Source of the DNA: Dentipellis sp. KUC8613 | Taxonomy: Eukaryota; Basidiomycota; Agaricomycetes; Russulales; Hericiaceae | Direction of reading: 5' to 3' | Assembly: GCA_002286715.1 (NCBI GenBank) | Contig: NSJX01000004.1 | Location: forward strand, 198,253-262,252 | Length of the DNA: 64,000 nt | Shown here: positions 24,286-36,028 of the stretch, one piece after another | Numbering within the stretch: position 1 is the first letter of the stretch | Layout: the number at the start of each line of letters is the position of its first letter | Notes under the pieces: model-generated | The model's database searches: none | What the model saw: the letters and a program-made list of their open reading frames with translations, nothing else | What the model was told of the DNA's origin: nothing | Position numbers and translations under genes: made by a program

Positions 24286-27200
24286 CGGTCCCATATTCAT
24301 CTTCGCAATGTTCTCCCCATGTTTTATGTCGAAAAGCATTTCGCATCTTTCTCCGATATCTTGCATCTTTCCTTTTCTTTTCTCATAGGCGACCAAGTGG
24401 GGCTATCATACACCCAATGGTCGCAACTTTGCATGCGCTACCTCCGACCCCGTGATCATATGCACGCCTTCGACTTGGGTTCCGTTTCTTTTTTTCTTAT
24501 ATTATCATCTGTCTTTGCGACTCGTTCTGATCAACGATCGATACATGTCCTGCATAATAACCTGCCGATACTCTGTCGTACCCGCCTATGACCCGCACCT
24601 ACTTCAAACCAACTTCGTACCGGACAGTTCCATAATCAGCAAAAACGTGAGTCTATTCTTGGCATCTTCTCCACCTTCCCCCACGCAGCTTCGTTCCTCA
24701 TTCCCCTTCCCTTTCGCACGCTATATCGATTGACACTGATACGCGGTTGTCCGAACCTCTTTCCCTCAGATTCGAGAAATCATGCTCTAATCATGCCCGC
24801 CATCTCACGCCCGCTGAGGCCCGACAGTCGTCCCAAGACGCACGCCCGAAGACTCCTCGCACGGAACCATTGACATCTCCTCGACTTACCTTACCTCCCG
24901 GTGACCTGTTGATAATATTAACACTGTCACTATCCGCTCTTTATATCGTTTTTATAGAAGATGGACGCACCGCTCGCTGGCTGCTTCTGCGCTTCTGCTT
25001 CTACTTCTGCTTCTGCTGTCCTCTTCTCGGAGTTTCCATTCATACCCCGTTCTGCATGTCATCTCCATCTCGCTCGTCCTTTGCTCGTCTCTCCATCCGC
25101 CCACCCTCTGTAGTCCCGTGTGCTCCTCGCCTTGCTTTTGTACCGCCATCCCATGCACCACCAATCCAACGCATTGTAGCTAGTCAGCCAGAGTCAGTCG
25201 TTTCAGTGTCACCCAAGCGACGCGGTCTCCCGAGCGCCGCGCACGCACGCGTATCCGCGTTCGTGTTCGTGCGGCAAAGTCCCCGCTGGCAGAATGCTGC
25301 AGTGCTGCCCAGCTCGAAAACCACGCCGTGGCTCGGCCGGCCGCGTCGCCAATCAGAGATAAATGAGCCCCCAGACAGGCGAAATCTCCGCGGTCTTGAC
25401 ATGTCAAATACGAGGCATAAGAGGCGACCGGCAACCACGTAAGGACGCGCATCGCAGAGGCTTGGGTGCGACCAGAAGCAGAAGCAGAAACAGAGCGCGT
25501 ACACGGCGGCGCCCGCGGGAGCGGGGGGCTTTACATACATATGCCCCGCCGAGCGCCTGCGCTTGAGTTTGGGATGGGGCGCAGCATCAGATAGATAGAT
25601 AGGCAGCGTCGGATGGGGAGCCCGGATGGCGAATAGTGAATAGCGCGGCGCGACGAAACGAGAAAAGAGGACACGAAACAAGACGAGTCGAGTCAGGGAA
25701 CAGGGACGCCCGTTGTGGATGAGGATCCGGAGGGACGGCCCAGGGCGTTCATGGGCTTGGGCGCGTACTGAATGCACTTCCTAGTCAGCTAGCGCTATCA
25801 CTGGCCAGGGAGCGAATGGGCTGCGGCTTCCAGCTTCAGTCCACGCGTCCTCGGGCGAACTGAGGCGCGAGGTATGGCCCAGTGGGAGAAGAGCGCACGC
25901 GGAGGCCCGCAGGACCGCAGAACCGAGATAGGTGGGGCGCACCGCGTGTCAGCGAGCAGGATCCAGCAGCCAGGAGGTATTGTATGTCCATATCTCGAAG
26001 CCCGAGGCGTGCGGTGGGGCTTGACGTGGGCGTGGACGTGGACAGCCTGGAGGACCGCTGAAAGGCCGCATGGGCGGGCAGGCAGGCGTGGGCGCGAGGT
26101 GTGGGCTCGGGCCCGTGCCAGGGCGGCGCAGCGGAAGTTCGAGGGCGGCATCAGACGAGGGCAAGGTACGTGGATGCAGATGCAGATGCGCGTGCGTGCG
26201 TGGAGTCCTAGGACCCGCAGGTGGACGAAAGAGGACAGAGGGAGGGGAGCTGAGACCAGCAAGGTGCGTACGGGGAGAAGTCGAACAGCAGCCCTCGGCA
26301 GCCGGGAGCACGATTATATGGGTGCGGATGGATGCACGCAGGGTGCCTGTCACGGTCGCTCTGGCACTGGCGGGATTGCATGCCACCGTCTCCACGTTGA
26401 CTTTCGCGACGTGTTCCGCTCTGCCTGGCAATATACCGTGACGCTACGCGACGACGGCCAGGCCTCGAGGCATGCGGGCAGGCGGGCAGGCGGGCGGGCG
26501 TTGCCTTTCGCGTTTTAGCCGTATATTGCAATTGTCACTGCGCGGGTTCCGACTAGGCGGGTGTTCTGCTCTTGCGCAGAGAGCGGGCCTAGGGACGTCG
26601 TCGCGACGGAGGGCGGGGCTGGCCGCGGGTCGGTTCGTATTTTTTTTCTGACTTTAATTACATGCCAACGGCTAGTGGCGGCTCCAGGCTTTGGGCCAGT
26701 GCCATTGTTGTCCCGTGCGTGGGGCATCGGAAGCTCGAAACACTTACTGTGTTGTGCACTGAATTCGGGGATTGGCATGGCGGGTGGGGATACGCGTGAT
26801 GCGTGATGCATCATGGAAGACGAGGACGAGGACGTGGATGGGGATGGAGGCACGCCGGCGGGGTGATACGTTTCGCGTCATGGTTGAGTAAGTAAAGAGT
26901 AAAAGCTAATGCTAAGTAAGTACTAACGCCTGTGCTTCGGTCGCTAGCGCTGCATCCAGCCGCGGTGATAATACCGACGAACTGATATGGAATTCTTTGT
27001 AGATGACATGCAAAGCCCCGGGTTTCACCCCCAACAGCGAGGACAATCCGACACCAGAACGCGCACGACGGAACATTGACACGGAGTTCTCCTCATAGCC
27101 ATATGCATATGAATGCAGCCGCCGGCGACATCGACATCGACATCCACGTCGACGTCGACATCTCTGCTGATAGCGATGGAAGATCCTCAGCCTGAGGCTC

Positions 27201-27859
27201 CACCTGCCACCTTGAACGAACAGCACGTCGGACCTCCGGGCATGCTAGCGCTCCAGGTCACTGCTTCGTTTCGAAATGTTGCGCACGAATGCAGCAACCT
27301 GCAAGCACCTTCCGGACGTGCATTGACATCGTGCGTACATACAGTACTTACATTTACACGAATCATGATCTTGATGCTTGATGCTTGATGCTGTTCTGCA
27401 TTCAATGCTCGACCTTCCCAATGCGCCCAACTGAGCCGCAACGACCGCAGCCGCAACCATAAACGCACCTAATTCGAAAACGAAAGCTAGACCCTTGGAC
27501 TTACTGTTACTCAATGTACATGTAACACGAGCGCACACTAATACTGCACTGCACAGACCCAAACGATAACGAATACGTCGCCCTCTCTTCACGACTTAAT
27601 ATATTCTAGATATGCGATGGTATGTATGATGTATGATACATAGAGTAGCTGTAGTTGCAGTTGCAGTTGCGGTTGCGGTTGCGGTTGCGCGTGTGTGCCA
27701 TGGATTTCGGCGGAGACCAGTCCCGGCGTCGCCATAGCAGAGTAACAGGTAACAGGTAACAGGTGTGCGGTGAATCAGAATCAGCGAAAGCATCGTGCGT
27801 CGTGTTAAAAGCATCGAGTATCAAGCACAAAGGGCGGATCCGGCTGTCGCGCGCATCCA
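24286..27859. other. Long gap between convergent genes
   Basis: 3.6 kb lie between the Galpha stop and the MDV1 stop, although convergent fungal genes are usually close. I found no joinable exons. The first 500 bp are pyrimidine-rich, the middle (25180-26530) is GC-rich with GGGCAGGC repeats near 26470, and the last part holds short repeats (GATGCTT near 27370, GTTGCG/GTTGCA hexamers at 27651-27690, GTAACAG near 27750). CATATGCATATG at 27100-27111 is a palindrome. Confidence 0.5.
27651..27690. repeat. Hexamer repeat (GTTGCA/GTTGCG)n
   Basis: Six to seven tandem GTTGCA or GTTGCG units lie downstream of the MDV1 stop codon, probably in or near its 3' UTR. Confidence 0.7.
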
Positions 27860-30639
27860 TCACAGTGCCCAGATTTTGACCATCGAGTCCCGCCCGCCCG
27901 TCGCGAGGTAGCGGTCCATGTAGCGCAGGCGCTCGACGGGGCGCGTGTGGCCGTTCGTGAGCAGCGTCGAGTGCTGCATCGACGTGCGGTTGTAGACCTG
28001 CGCAGCCAACGTCAGCATCATCATTCCGACCCCAATGCGTGATGAAGACAAGTACACACCTTGACACCGTTCTCACCCGCCGCAGACACGATCTTCCGGC
28101 TATCGAACTGCAAGGACGTGATAGCATGGTCGTACTTGACCGTCTCGAATATGCCCCCCGTGCGCAGGTCCCAAATCTGCCAGCAAGCACACCCATTCTC
28201 CATCAGCCCAGTCTCCAATAAAACAGAATAAACACAAGAGGCACGCACCCGGATCGACTTGTCAAGACTGCCACTAACGACATGAATCTCGTCGAACTGA
28301 AGACACGTTACCGGGCCCGTATGGCCCAACAGCGTCCGGTGCGCCTGTCCAGTTCGCACTAGCAGCAGCATCATTATCAGCTCTGCCCTTGCAAACAATC
28401 AAAGTAAAGCACTCACTGTCCCACATGCGCACCGCGCCATCGCCGCTCCCACTTACGAGCGCATAGCCCCAAAACTGCACCGCGCCCACAAAGTCCTGGT
28501 ACAGCTCCCAGCTGCCGTCCGCATACGGCGGCGTCGGGACGGCGAACGTGCCCGCGGCGGCAGCCGCGCCGGGGAAGAGGTGGTTCGGGAGCTGCCCGCC
28601 GGGCGCGGCGACGGGCGGGTGCGAGATCGCCCAGAGGATGTCCATCGTCATGACGCACTGGCCGGTGGTCAGGTCCCACTGGCGCAGCGTCTTGTCGGAG
28701 GCCCCGGTCACCTATATGCGATACGAGAGAGACGGTGAGCGGCGCGGTAGAGAGCACGGTGAGAGGGAATGGCGGGCCGTACCAGGGTGTCTTCCTCGAA
28801 GTAGAGCGTGGTCACGGCCTTGCTGTGGCCTTCGAGCAGCCGTGTGCACGGCCCGGCGGGCTCGGTCTTCCCGTTCTCGGCGCCGTCCCTGATCCCGTTG
28901 GGCTTGTGCACGACCACGTCGCCCTCTGCGTTTTCCTCCTCGGTCTCTTCCACGACGTCGCTCAGGTGCACGATGCCGTTCTCCCAGTCGTCCTCGTCCA
29001 CCATGCGCAGATCCCACACGCGGATGTTGCCGTCCTCGGAGCCCGTCAGGCAGATGCTGTCTTCGACCTGCAGGCATTTGACTGCTCCTGTGTGGCCGCG
29101 TAAACGGCCAATCTCTTCGCCGCTGAGGAGGTCCCAAACGCGCGGTTGGGAATCTTCTTGGTTCGCCGTGACGAGCGTGCCGTACGGTTCTGAGAAGTCG
29201 AGTGCAGAGATGGGAGTTGTCCCACACTCCAGGGTCTGGGGGATCATGTACGGTGAGAACGGCAAGGCGATAGTGAGGCGTACGTACCATGAACGCGACA
29301 CCTGGTGGCAATTCGTCGTGTTCCGAGGGCAGGAACGCGGGTCCTGGTTCACTGTGAGCACGGTTCAGACAAAGGATAATTGGAAGTACCTTTGCGTCGT
29401 CGCGAACTTTGGTGGTGCGGTGGTTGTGACGCGCCTTTCCGCCGAACAGTGAGATCCTCTGTTTCCATACGTTCACGAACCATCTCGACTGCCGAATACA
29501 GACGCTTAGAGTCAGTAGCTTAAATAGAGAATGTCATACTTACGTTCATCGTCGAGCTCGAGCTCGTCCTCCTGCAGCTTGAGCAAGTCATCCTCCAATT
29601 TTGACCGAATCGCGTCGAGAGCCTCGATTTTATGCGTAATTTCCGCGACCTCACTATGGATGAGACTCTGCCAACCAAAGTCAGCACTACTACGCACGAG
29701 CGAGCCAGCGGACGCACTCTTCGAACATGGAGGTTCTCCTTGTCCCTCTTGATCTCCTCCGTCTGCCTCTCCAGCTCGTCCCTCCCAAAGATTTTATTCG
29801 CGCTCAAGCTCTCCCTCCCCCTCTTCCTCCGCCCCTTCTTCGCCCTCGAATGCTCGTCCTTTCCCCTCCTCACCACCACCGCATCCTCCTCGCTCCACTC
29901 CGCATCCTCGCTCCCCGCACTGTCCTCCATAATCAGCCCGCGCGCGCCCAGCCCCTTCTTCTTCAGGCCCATCCGCGGCGTGTCGACATTGCGCATCATG
30001 CGGCGGCGCAGGCGGCCCTTCTCCGCGCTCGGGATCGTCGCCTGGAACCCGCGCAGCAGACTCGGCGCGCCTTCGTCCGCGCTGACGGGCGTGTCGGGGA
30101 TCTCCACGGCGAGCAGCTCGCCCGCGGCCTCGACGATCTCGAGGTCGCGCGACGTGACGCGCCGCGAGCCCATGCCGAGGCGCAAGGGCGCGCGCCCGAG
30201 CGTCGCGAAGTCGACGCGGCGCGCGGGCGCGGCGGCGACGGCGCCGCGCGACTTGCCCGACACGGTCGCGGCGTGCGCCATCATCTTCGGCGTCATGATC
30301 ACCGGGGCGACTGTCACCGTTGCATGCATGAGCGTGAGTACGGGTGTGAGTGCGGTTGTCGCGCGCACGAAGCGGTTTCCAATACAAAGTGCTTGGTTAG
30401 CAACGACGGCGGCGGTGGAGACAAAGCGCAAAGACAAGGTGCTCACGGTCGGAGAAGATGGAAGAGGAGTCTTTCTTGCGGTGCAGGAAGGGCGCGAGGA
30501 GCGTGCGGGAGACGGTGTCCATGGCGCTGCTGCTGCTGCTGCCCGACGGGGGCGCGGGCGCTGGGCCCTCCGCCGCGGCGGGGGCGGGGGCAGCGGCGCG
30601 CTTTTTGTCGCGCGGGCGGCCTGATGAGGACGCAGGCAT
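27860..30639 (-). CDS. MDV1: Mitochondrial division WD40 adaptor Mdv1/Caf4
   Basis: Exons are 30639-30447, 30310-29718, 29667-29544, 29488-29390, 29343-29288, 29235-28783, 28711-28417, 28358-28249, 28176-28060 and 27997-27860 (2178 nt, 725 aa), with all frames closing. Order of parts: a Ser/Ala/Pro-rich N-terminus with FLHRKK; a helical region with [11 protein letters not shown]; a basic patch; a coiled coil around residues 250-330 ([30 protein letters not shown]); the linker [10 protein letters not shown]; then seven WD repeats from about residue 355, each ending in WDL/WAL-like strands. The protein adapts the dynamin Dnm1 to Fis1 on the mitochondrial outer membrane for fission. The acidic/basic insert between WD2 and WD3 ([12 protein letters not shown]) and the Pro/Ala-rich insert near WD4 are longer than in yeast. 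Confidence 0.93.
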
Positions 30640-30964
30640 TGTGGGGCGGGTGTGCGCGCTGCGTTCGGTGAAGAGGTTGGTAGGGAGGAGGAGAGGGGTC
30701 GGGGACAGCGACGGAGCCGGCGCGCGTCGTTTCGGACGCGGCCTCAAAATTCCCACCCGCGCTTCGTCACGCGGAATATCCATCTCGAGCTGCTCTCCCG
30801 CGGCAGCCACGACTTGTCCAAGCACTTGCACTCTTGTGTCCTCGTATATATTACACTGAACGCGTAGGGAATAATGTAGAATAATAACGCCCGCCCGTGA
30901 GCTACGAACTACACAACCTGACATCCTGAATCCCGCGCTATGCCACTCGTACGCAATCGCAACG

Positions 30965-31997
30965 TCATGATGCTGGCCACCCAAAGTCCACCACCATATC
31001 AAACCCGAACGCCTTCAAATCGTACTCCTTCCGCAAAAGAGGCAGCTCACGCCATGGACGTGGCTTTTCCGAAGCAGATGGTTGTGCTCTTCCAGAGTCG
31101 GTGCTGTTGGCAGGAGTCTGCTCCTGCGCGTTCGTATCCGGAGTAGGCGCGGGGGCTTCGCTTTGTGGAGTTTCGAGTGGAGGCACTTCCGACGAAAAGT
31201 TTTCAGGTTCTGGCACTGGGGGTGGGGGTGCATCGTCTGGTGACCTGGGAGTGAACCACGTCCGTCTTGAAAAGAGTCCTTTCCGCTTAGGCGATGGTTC
31301 TGACTTGTGCGTCTCAGCCGCCTCCTCATGCGTTTCCTCCGCTGCGGGGAGGGTCGTCTCAACAGCACCATCTTCGCTCTTCTCCACCGTCTCTGCCTGA
31401 GCCTGAGCTTCCGCTTCCGCCTCGGCCTCGGCCCTCGCCTGTGCCTCCGCCAGCTCGCGCGCGACCCGCTCCTCGCGCTCAATCTTGTCCTTCAGCTGCT
31501 TCACGCTCGCGCGCTCCCACTTCGGCAGATCAAACGGGCCAAACACGCCCGGGGACATATCGCACCAGCAGCGGTCGCTGAGCCGCAGCACCGTCGCGCG
31601 CTCCTCGTCCTTCAGCGGCCGGTCGAGGCTGCTCGACAGCGCGTCGGCGAACGTCGTGATGTTCTCGGACCACGGGTGCGACAGCGCGGAGTCGAGGGGT
31701 ATCGGCTGCCAGTAGCATGACGAGATGAAGAGCGCGGTGAGGAGCGTCACGCAGTAGAAGCTAGACGCGGGTGGCGTGGTGTCAGTTAGCAGCTCGCAGC
31801 AGGGCGTGGATGCGAATGCGGATGCGCTCACCAGGGCCGTGCGTGCAGGGTGAGCGAAAAGATGAAGAGCAGGAGGAAGAACGGTGGCGCCGTCGGCAGC
31901 GGCAGGATGAGAAGGGGTATAAACCACCGTGTACACCTATCCGCCCTCCCGTCAGTACCATACGCTCACAACGAACGCACCGCAAGACTCACCACAT
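30965..31997 (-). CDS. Two-helix membrane protein with charged C-terminal tail (hypothetical)
   Basis: Best model: exons 31997-31993, 31936-31832 and 31760-30965 (906 nt, 301 aa). Only this frame gives hydrophobic sequence in both upstream exons (MWCTRWFIPLLILPLP, then FFLLLFIFSLTL, then YCVTLLTALFISSCYW), and its phases match the introns. The first coding exon would be only 5 nt (ATGTG), so the true start could be further upstream. After the helices come ENITTFADALSSSL and a Cys-containing segment LSDRCWCDMSPGVFGPFD, then a long coiled-coil-like Ala/Glu region, and a disordered Pro/Ser tail ending in FDMVVDFGWPAS. No known family recognised. It is head to head with the p23 gene, 229 bp between start codons. 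Confidence 0.65.
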
Positions 31998-32226
31998 CGC
32001 GTTGCGTGAAGACCTGAGCCTGCCAGTACCAGTGCCCGTCAGTGGCTTACAGGGTACCAAGCGCCCGCCATCGTTCCACAAAAGGCAATTTCGCACGTGT
32101 CCGGGCGCCTGCGCACAACGCCGCGCGTTCTCCATCCTTCTCGCGTTTTCCTTCCCTCGCCCGTCCTTTTATCCTCGCCCCCTCGCGCCTGTTCCCACCC
32201 CACACACCCCTAGACACCCACAAACC

Positions 32227-33163
32227 ATGGCAATCCACCCCGAACTGCTGTGGGCGCAACGCAGCTCCGAGACGGAGGAGGAGAAGGTGCGTCCCGTCCG
32301 CCGCGGCGACTCGAGCAGGATCCTCGCGCGTCCTATGCAGCGGCAAAAGCTAACTTTACTCCCCCCCTACGCGTGCGCGCGCAGAACATCGTCTTCCTGA
32401 CGATCAACCTGCCCGACATCGTCGAGAACTCGGTCGAGCTCGACCTGAAGCCGACGGGCATCTCGTTCAAGGCGCGTACCGGAGAGTACGTCGATCGCCC
32501 AGATCACGCGCGTCTCCCGTTCTCTAACCGTTACACGCCTGTTACAGCAACGCGAAGAAGATCCCGGAGAAGGAGTACGCCTTCGAGCTCGAGTACTTCA
32601 AGGAGATTGTCCCGGAGGTCCGTCGCCCCCTCTCCTCTTCCTCTTCTCTTCTCTTCTCCTCACACCGCACCCTCCTCACACCCCCCTAACACGCCTGTTC
32701 ACAGAAATCCTCGCGGCACCTCACATCGCGCTCGATCGTGCTGAAGCTGCAAAAGGCGGAGAAGGCCGCCGAGTACTGGCCGCGGCTCACGAAAGAAAAG
32801 GTCAAGCTGAACTTCCTCAAGACCGACTTCTCGCGCTGGGTCGACGAGGACGAGCAGGACGGCGAGGTCGCCGCGCCCGAGGAGGACGACCCCATGGGCG
32901 GCATGGGCGGTATGCCCGGGATGGGAGGCATGCCTGGTATGGGCGGGATGCCTGGCATGGGTGGTATGGGCGGAATGCCTGGTATGGGCGGAATGGGTGG
33001 CATGGGCGGCATGGACATCCAGAAGATGCTCGCTGAGATGGGCCAGGGCGGCGGGCTCGGCGGCGGCGAGGGCGCGGGCCCCTCGGGCATCAATGCGGAA
33101 GAGGACGACGACTCGGACGACGACGGCCCGCCGCCGCTCGAGGACGCGCCTGCGAAGCCGTAG
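32227..33163 (+). CDS. wos2: Hsp90 co-chaperone p23/Wos2/Sba1
   Basis: Exons are 32227-32286, 32385-32485, 32548-32617 and 32705-33163 (690 nt, 229 aa). The N-terminal CS domain (residues 1 to about 125) begins HPELLWAQRSS and continues with NIVFLTINLPDI, then FELEYFKEI and WPRLTKEKVKLNFLKTDFSRWVDEDE, the typical p23 end strand. The C-terminal tail has about a dozen GMGGMPGMGG-type units (positions 32895-33015) and an acidic end, like S. pombe Wos2. p23 binds ATP-bound Hsp90 and slows its ATPase to hold client proteins in the cytosol. The stop is TAG at 33161. Confidence 0.95.
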
Positions 33164-33548
33164 GGCGTGCACAAAAGCGCAATGCGAATCTGAAGACGAA
33201 GACGAAGATGAAGCGGCGGAATACCTCTAATGCTGGCGTGGGGACCCTTTGTAGTTGGCAGCAGTAAATCTTGTTTGATCACCATACAGTGTATTTTCAA
33301 CGAATCGCATACGGCTTGATTGGCACCTGCGCGAGTTGTCTCATGTGCGAGGATGATGATGGGGGGAGGAGGTAAGCTTTCGAGGCAATAAAGCCCATAT
33401 AGTATAAAGGCTGGTGGTGATGCTTCTGTCAGGCCCTGCAGATCGCTGGGAGCGTTCTATAAGTTCTATACAACGTCGCTGATCTACATTTTGTTCATCC
33501 CCAATATAAGATCTACAGTACCTGTGCCTTCAGCTCGTACAGACAGCT

Positions 33549-35011
33549 TCACCACAGCGAATCGTCAATCTCCAACACGACCCGCCCATCTTCCCACCTC
33601 GCCTTGACACTGCAGCATCCCCAATCAGAATCGAGCACCGAGCATCCATGATAGATAGAGACACAACACGCACCGCGTCAGATCCTTCACGATAAAGTCC
33701 GGCTTCGCGCCCGACGCGACGATCGCGTCGCGCGAGTGCGACGTGCACACCGCGATCACCTTCGCGCCCGCCGCGTGCCCCGCGAAGAGCCCCGACGGCG
33801 CGTCCTCGACGACCACACCTGCACGGACGACCCGGTCAGCCTCTGCCTCAGCCTCTGCCCACGCGCGCCGATCGTCGTCGGCATCCCGCATCACCCGCCC
33901 CCGTCACAGCATGGCCGATCAAGCCCTCCTTTGCATTCAATCTATCGCCCACTTCAGATGCAGGATGTAATAGGACGCAGGATGCAGGGATGCGCAATTC
34001 TCGTCCGACGACCCCGAGAACGCAGCAGACCAGACACGACCGCGATCGCCGGGGACAACCCAACCCTCGACCCTCGACCCGCGCAGGGAAAGGGGAAGGG
34101 TGAGAGAAAAGACAGGCAAGCCAGGCGGGGACTCACATTTCGCAGGATCCGCACGCACGCGCTGCGCGCCCGCGAGGTACGGGTCCGGGTGCGGCTTGCC
34201 CTTCGCCACGTCGTTCGAGGTGACGTACCCCGCGCGCGGGAGCGGGATGCTGCAGCGCGCGAGCGCCTTCGGGGTGTACACGCTCGTCGCTGCCGGATCG
34301 AACACACAAAGGCAAAGGGCTGAGTATCCCGAGATCGTGCGGGGGTCAGATCAGCGCACGGGCGTACCGGAGGTGACGATGGTCCAGCCGGGCGCGGCGT
34401 CGGAGGCTCCTGCTGAGATCTGCGAAGGGACGGAGGAGCAGGGTGTGAGCTCGGGAGACGCGTGAGTTTAGAGTACGCACCTGGTTGAGCAGCTCGACCG
34501 CGCCGGGGAGGCTCACAGGCCCGCCCTCGATGACCTCCTCCTCGAAGCGCATGATCTCCTTCTCGAGCGTCGCGGGGTCCGAGATCCTGCAGTACTCGCC
34601 GAGCGTGTCCGCGAGGCGCCGCCCGTGGCCCGCCTCCGCGGCCGCGGCCCCGTCGAACTTGTACTCGCGCGCGAACGCGTCCCAGGCGGTGATCACGCCG
34701 GGCGTGGAGTCGATGAGCGTGCTGTGGGCGCGGGTAGTGTGGTAGTGTCGAAACGCGGTGATAATGGAGAAGTGAGGCCGGTGACGCGATACATGGGCGG
34801 GCAGGGATCAGTATCAGTATTGTGTGAACAGTTGCACAGGGCTGCTGAATCCCGAAACGCGAGATACGGGATGCAGAGCGCGGGGAAGGACTCAGACTGA
34901 CCCGTCCATGTCAAAGAGGACCTGGCGCGCGCGCACGACGTCGTCAGTATTATAATGCGTGCATAGTCTTGGCGGGGACGCGCTCACCGCATCGACGACT
35001 AGGCTTGGCAT
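33549..35011 (-). CDS. HAD-family glycerol/sugar phosphatase (GPP/DOG type)
   Basis: Exons are 35011-34988, 34921-34902, 34721-34481, 34419-34368, 34289-34137, 33818-33674 and 33609-33549 (696 nt, 231 aa). Motif I is FDMDGTLIDSTPG with the two catalytic aspartates. Motif II is WTIVTS. The motif III region is KGKPHPDPYLAGA, and motif IV is VVEDAPSGLFAGHAAG. This order and spacing match yeast Gpp1/Gpp2 and Dog1/Dog2, which dephosphorylate glycerol-3-phosphate (osmotic glycerol production) or 2-deoxyglucose-6-phosphate. The sequence alone does not separate these substrates. Cytosolic, no signal peptide. It ends LEIDDSLW. Confidence 0.92.
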
Positions 35012-35805
35012 TGTGGGGGTATGTATGGAGGGAAAGCGGGGGCAGGATTGAATGGACTTGGACGAGGGCGCGCTGCGAGCAAAGCGGTGTCGAGCGTCCG
35101 GCGGGATCAGGAGGCTGTGCTCGAGGTACCTCCGGGATTTCATCATGGCTACAACATCTTTCGGTATCGACCCGATCCCTGATCAGATCATCCTCCCGCC
35201 CACCTGCGTCTCCTCCCAGACTTGCGGCCCTCACTCCTTTTTACGCAGCTCGAAATGCCACGGACGTCCGTATCGACACGGCCACAATCTGTCTCGCGTT
35301 GCCAGGCTATTATGGCCTTCTGACCGACTGCATTGGGGGCTGGTTGCTGGCAGAGCGCCTCGGCACGACGATGCCCATATGGTGCATCCTGTCGGGGTTT
35401 TTTTGAAACGGCCAGTCTTGATCTACAATTCATCATGATTTTTTACGAAAGATGGCGTCGATGAATCATGCGTGATAGCGTGGTACAATAAACGTGCCGC
35501 GGGCTGAGGTTCGGTGTGCTTTGGGACGTCGACTGTGAAGAATGGGAGGAGGATAATGAGGGGATGGGACAATGGGAGCAAGGCACGCGAGGCGAGATCG
35601 GAAGAGCTGAGGTGTTCGGATCAGTTGGACGGACCGGAAGATTGAGCGCTTAGAGAGGGTTGCTCTGAGCCACCAGGACGAGACTCGAGCACAGTGTGAC
35701 ACAGGCAGGCAGCAAGCGGGCCCAACGGCGAGTGCGGTCCATCAGCATCTCAAATGGTCAGATTGCCATGGTGCGGCGTGGTCCGGTCAGTCCTACCTCC
35801 TTCGC
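35012..35805. other. Divergent promoter region between GPP-type phosphatase and secreted gene A
   Basis: No coding exons recognised. Small ORFs on both strands lack family features. This region should hold the promoter of the phosphatase and upstream elements of the secreted gene. Confidence 0.5.
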
Positions 35806-35812
35806 TATAAAA
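35806..35812 (+). promoter_or_regulatory. TATA box of secreted gene A
   Basis: TATAAAA lies 223 bp before the ATG at 36029, followed by a long pyrimidine-rich leader (35820-35900). TATA plus a CT-rich leader is the usual design of strongly expressed fungal genes. Confidence 0.6.
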
Positions 35813-36028
35813 CCCCCTTTTGTTCCATTTTTGTCCCTCTCATTCTCCCCTCCCATTGTTCCCTTTCCTTTTCTTCTTCGTTCCTCTTAAGCCTCGCGCG
35901 ATCCGGGATCGCTTTCTCTCCTTCAACTTCACTCCCGCGACCTGGTGTCCCCTGTTCCTCTTGGCCTCGTCATCCCGCACCGGCTTACACCAATTAACTT
36001 TACGACTTACCTCCGTCAATCTTTAACG

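Noticed and set aside
24747..26518. ORFs of 231 and 214 aa downstream of Galpha
   Set aside because: Ser/Arg/Gly-biased, no recognisable domain, no consistent splice structure, and other frames in the same region are equally open.
27651..27770. Hexamer and GTAACAG repeats as a CRISPR or telomere-like array
   Set aside because: Direct simple repeats without spacers in a eukaryotic genome; telomere repeats of fungi (TTAGGG type) are not present.
29727..30671. Long plus-strand ORFs of 314 and 330 aa opposite MDV1
   Set aside because: They are Arg/Ala/Pro-rich mirror ORFs caused by GC-rich third codon positions of the MDV1 exons; no family sequence.
31832..31936. Alternative N-terminus of the 301-aa membrane protein starting MAGAWYP at 32071
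   Set aside because: Phase of that model forces the next exon into a hydrophilic frame that does not match the phase of the following exon; the ATGTG start keeps hydrophobic frames and closes exactly. Kept as an open alternative only.
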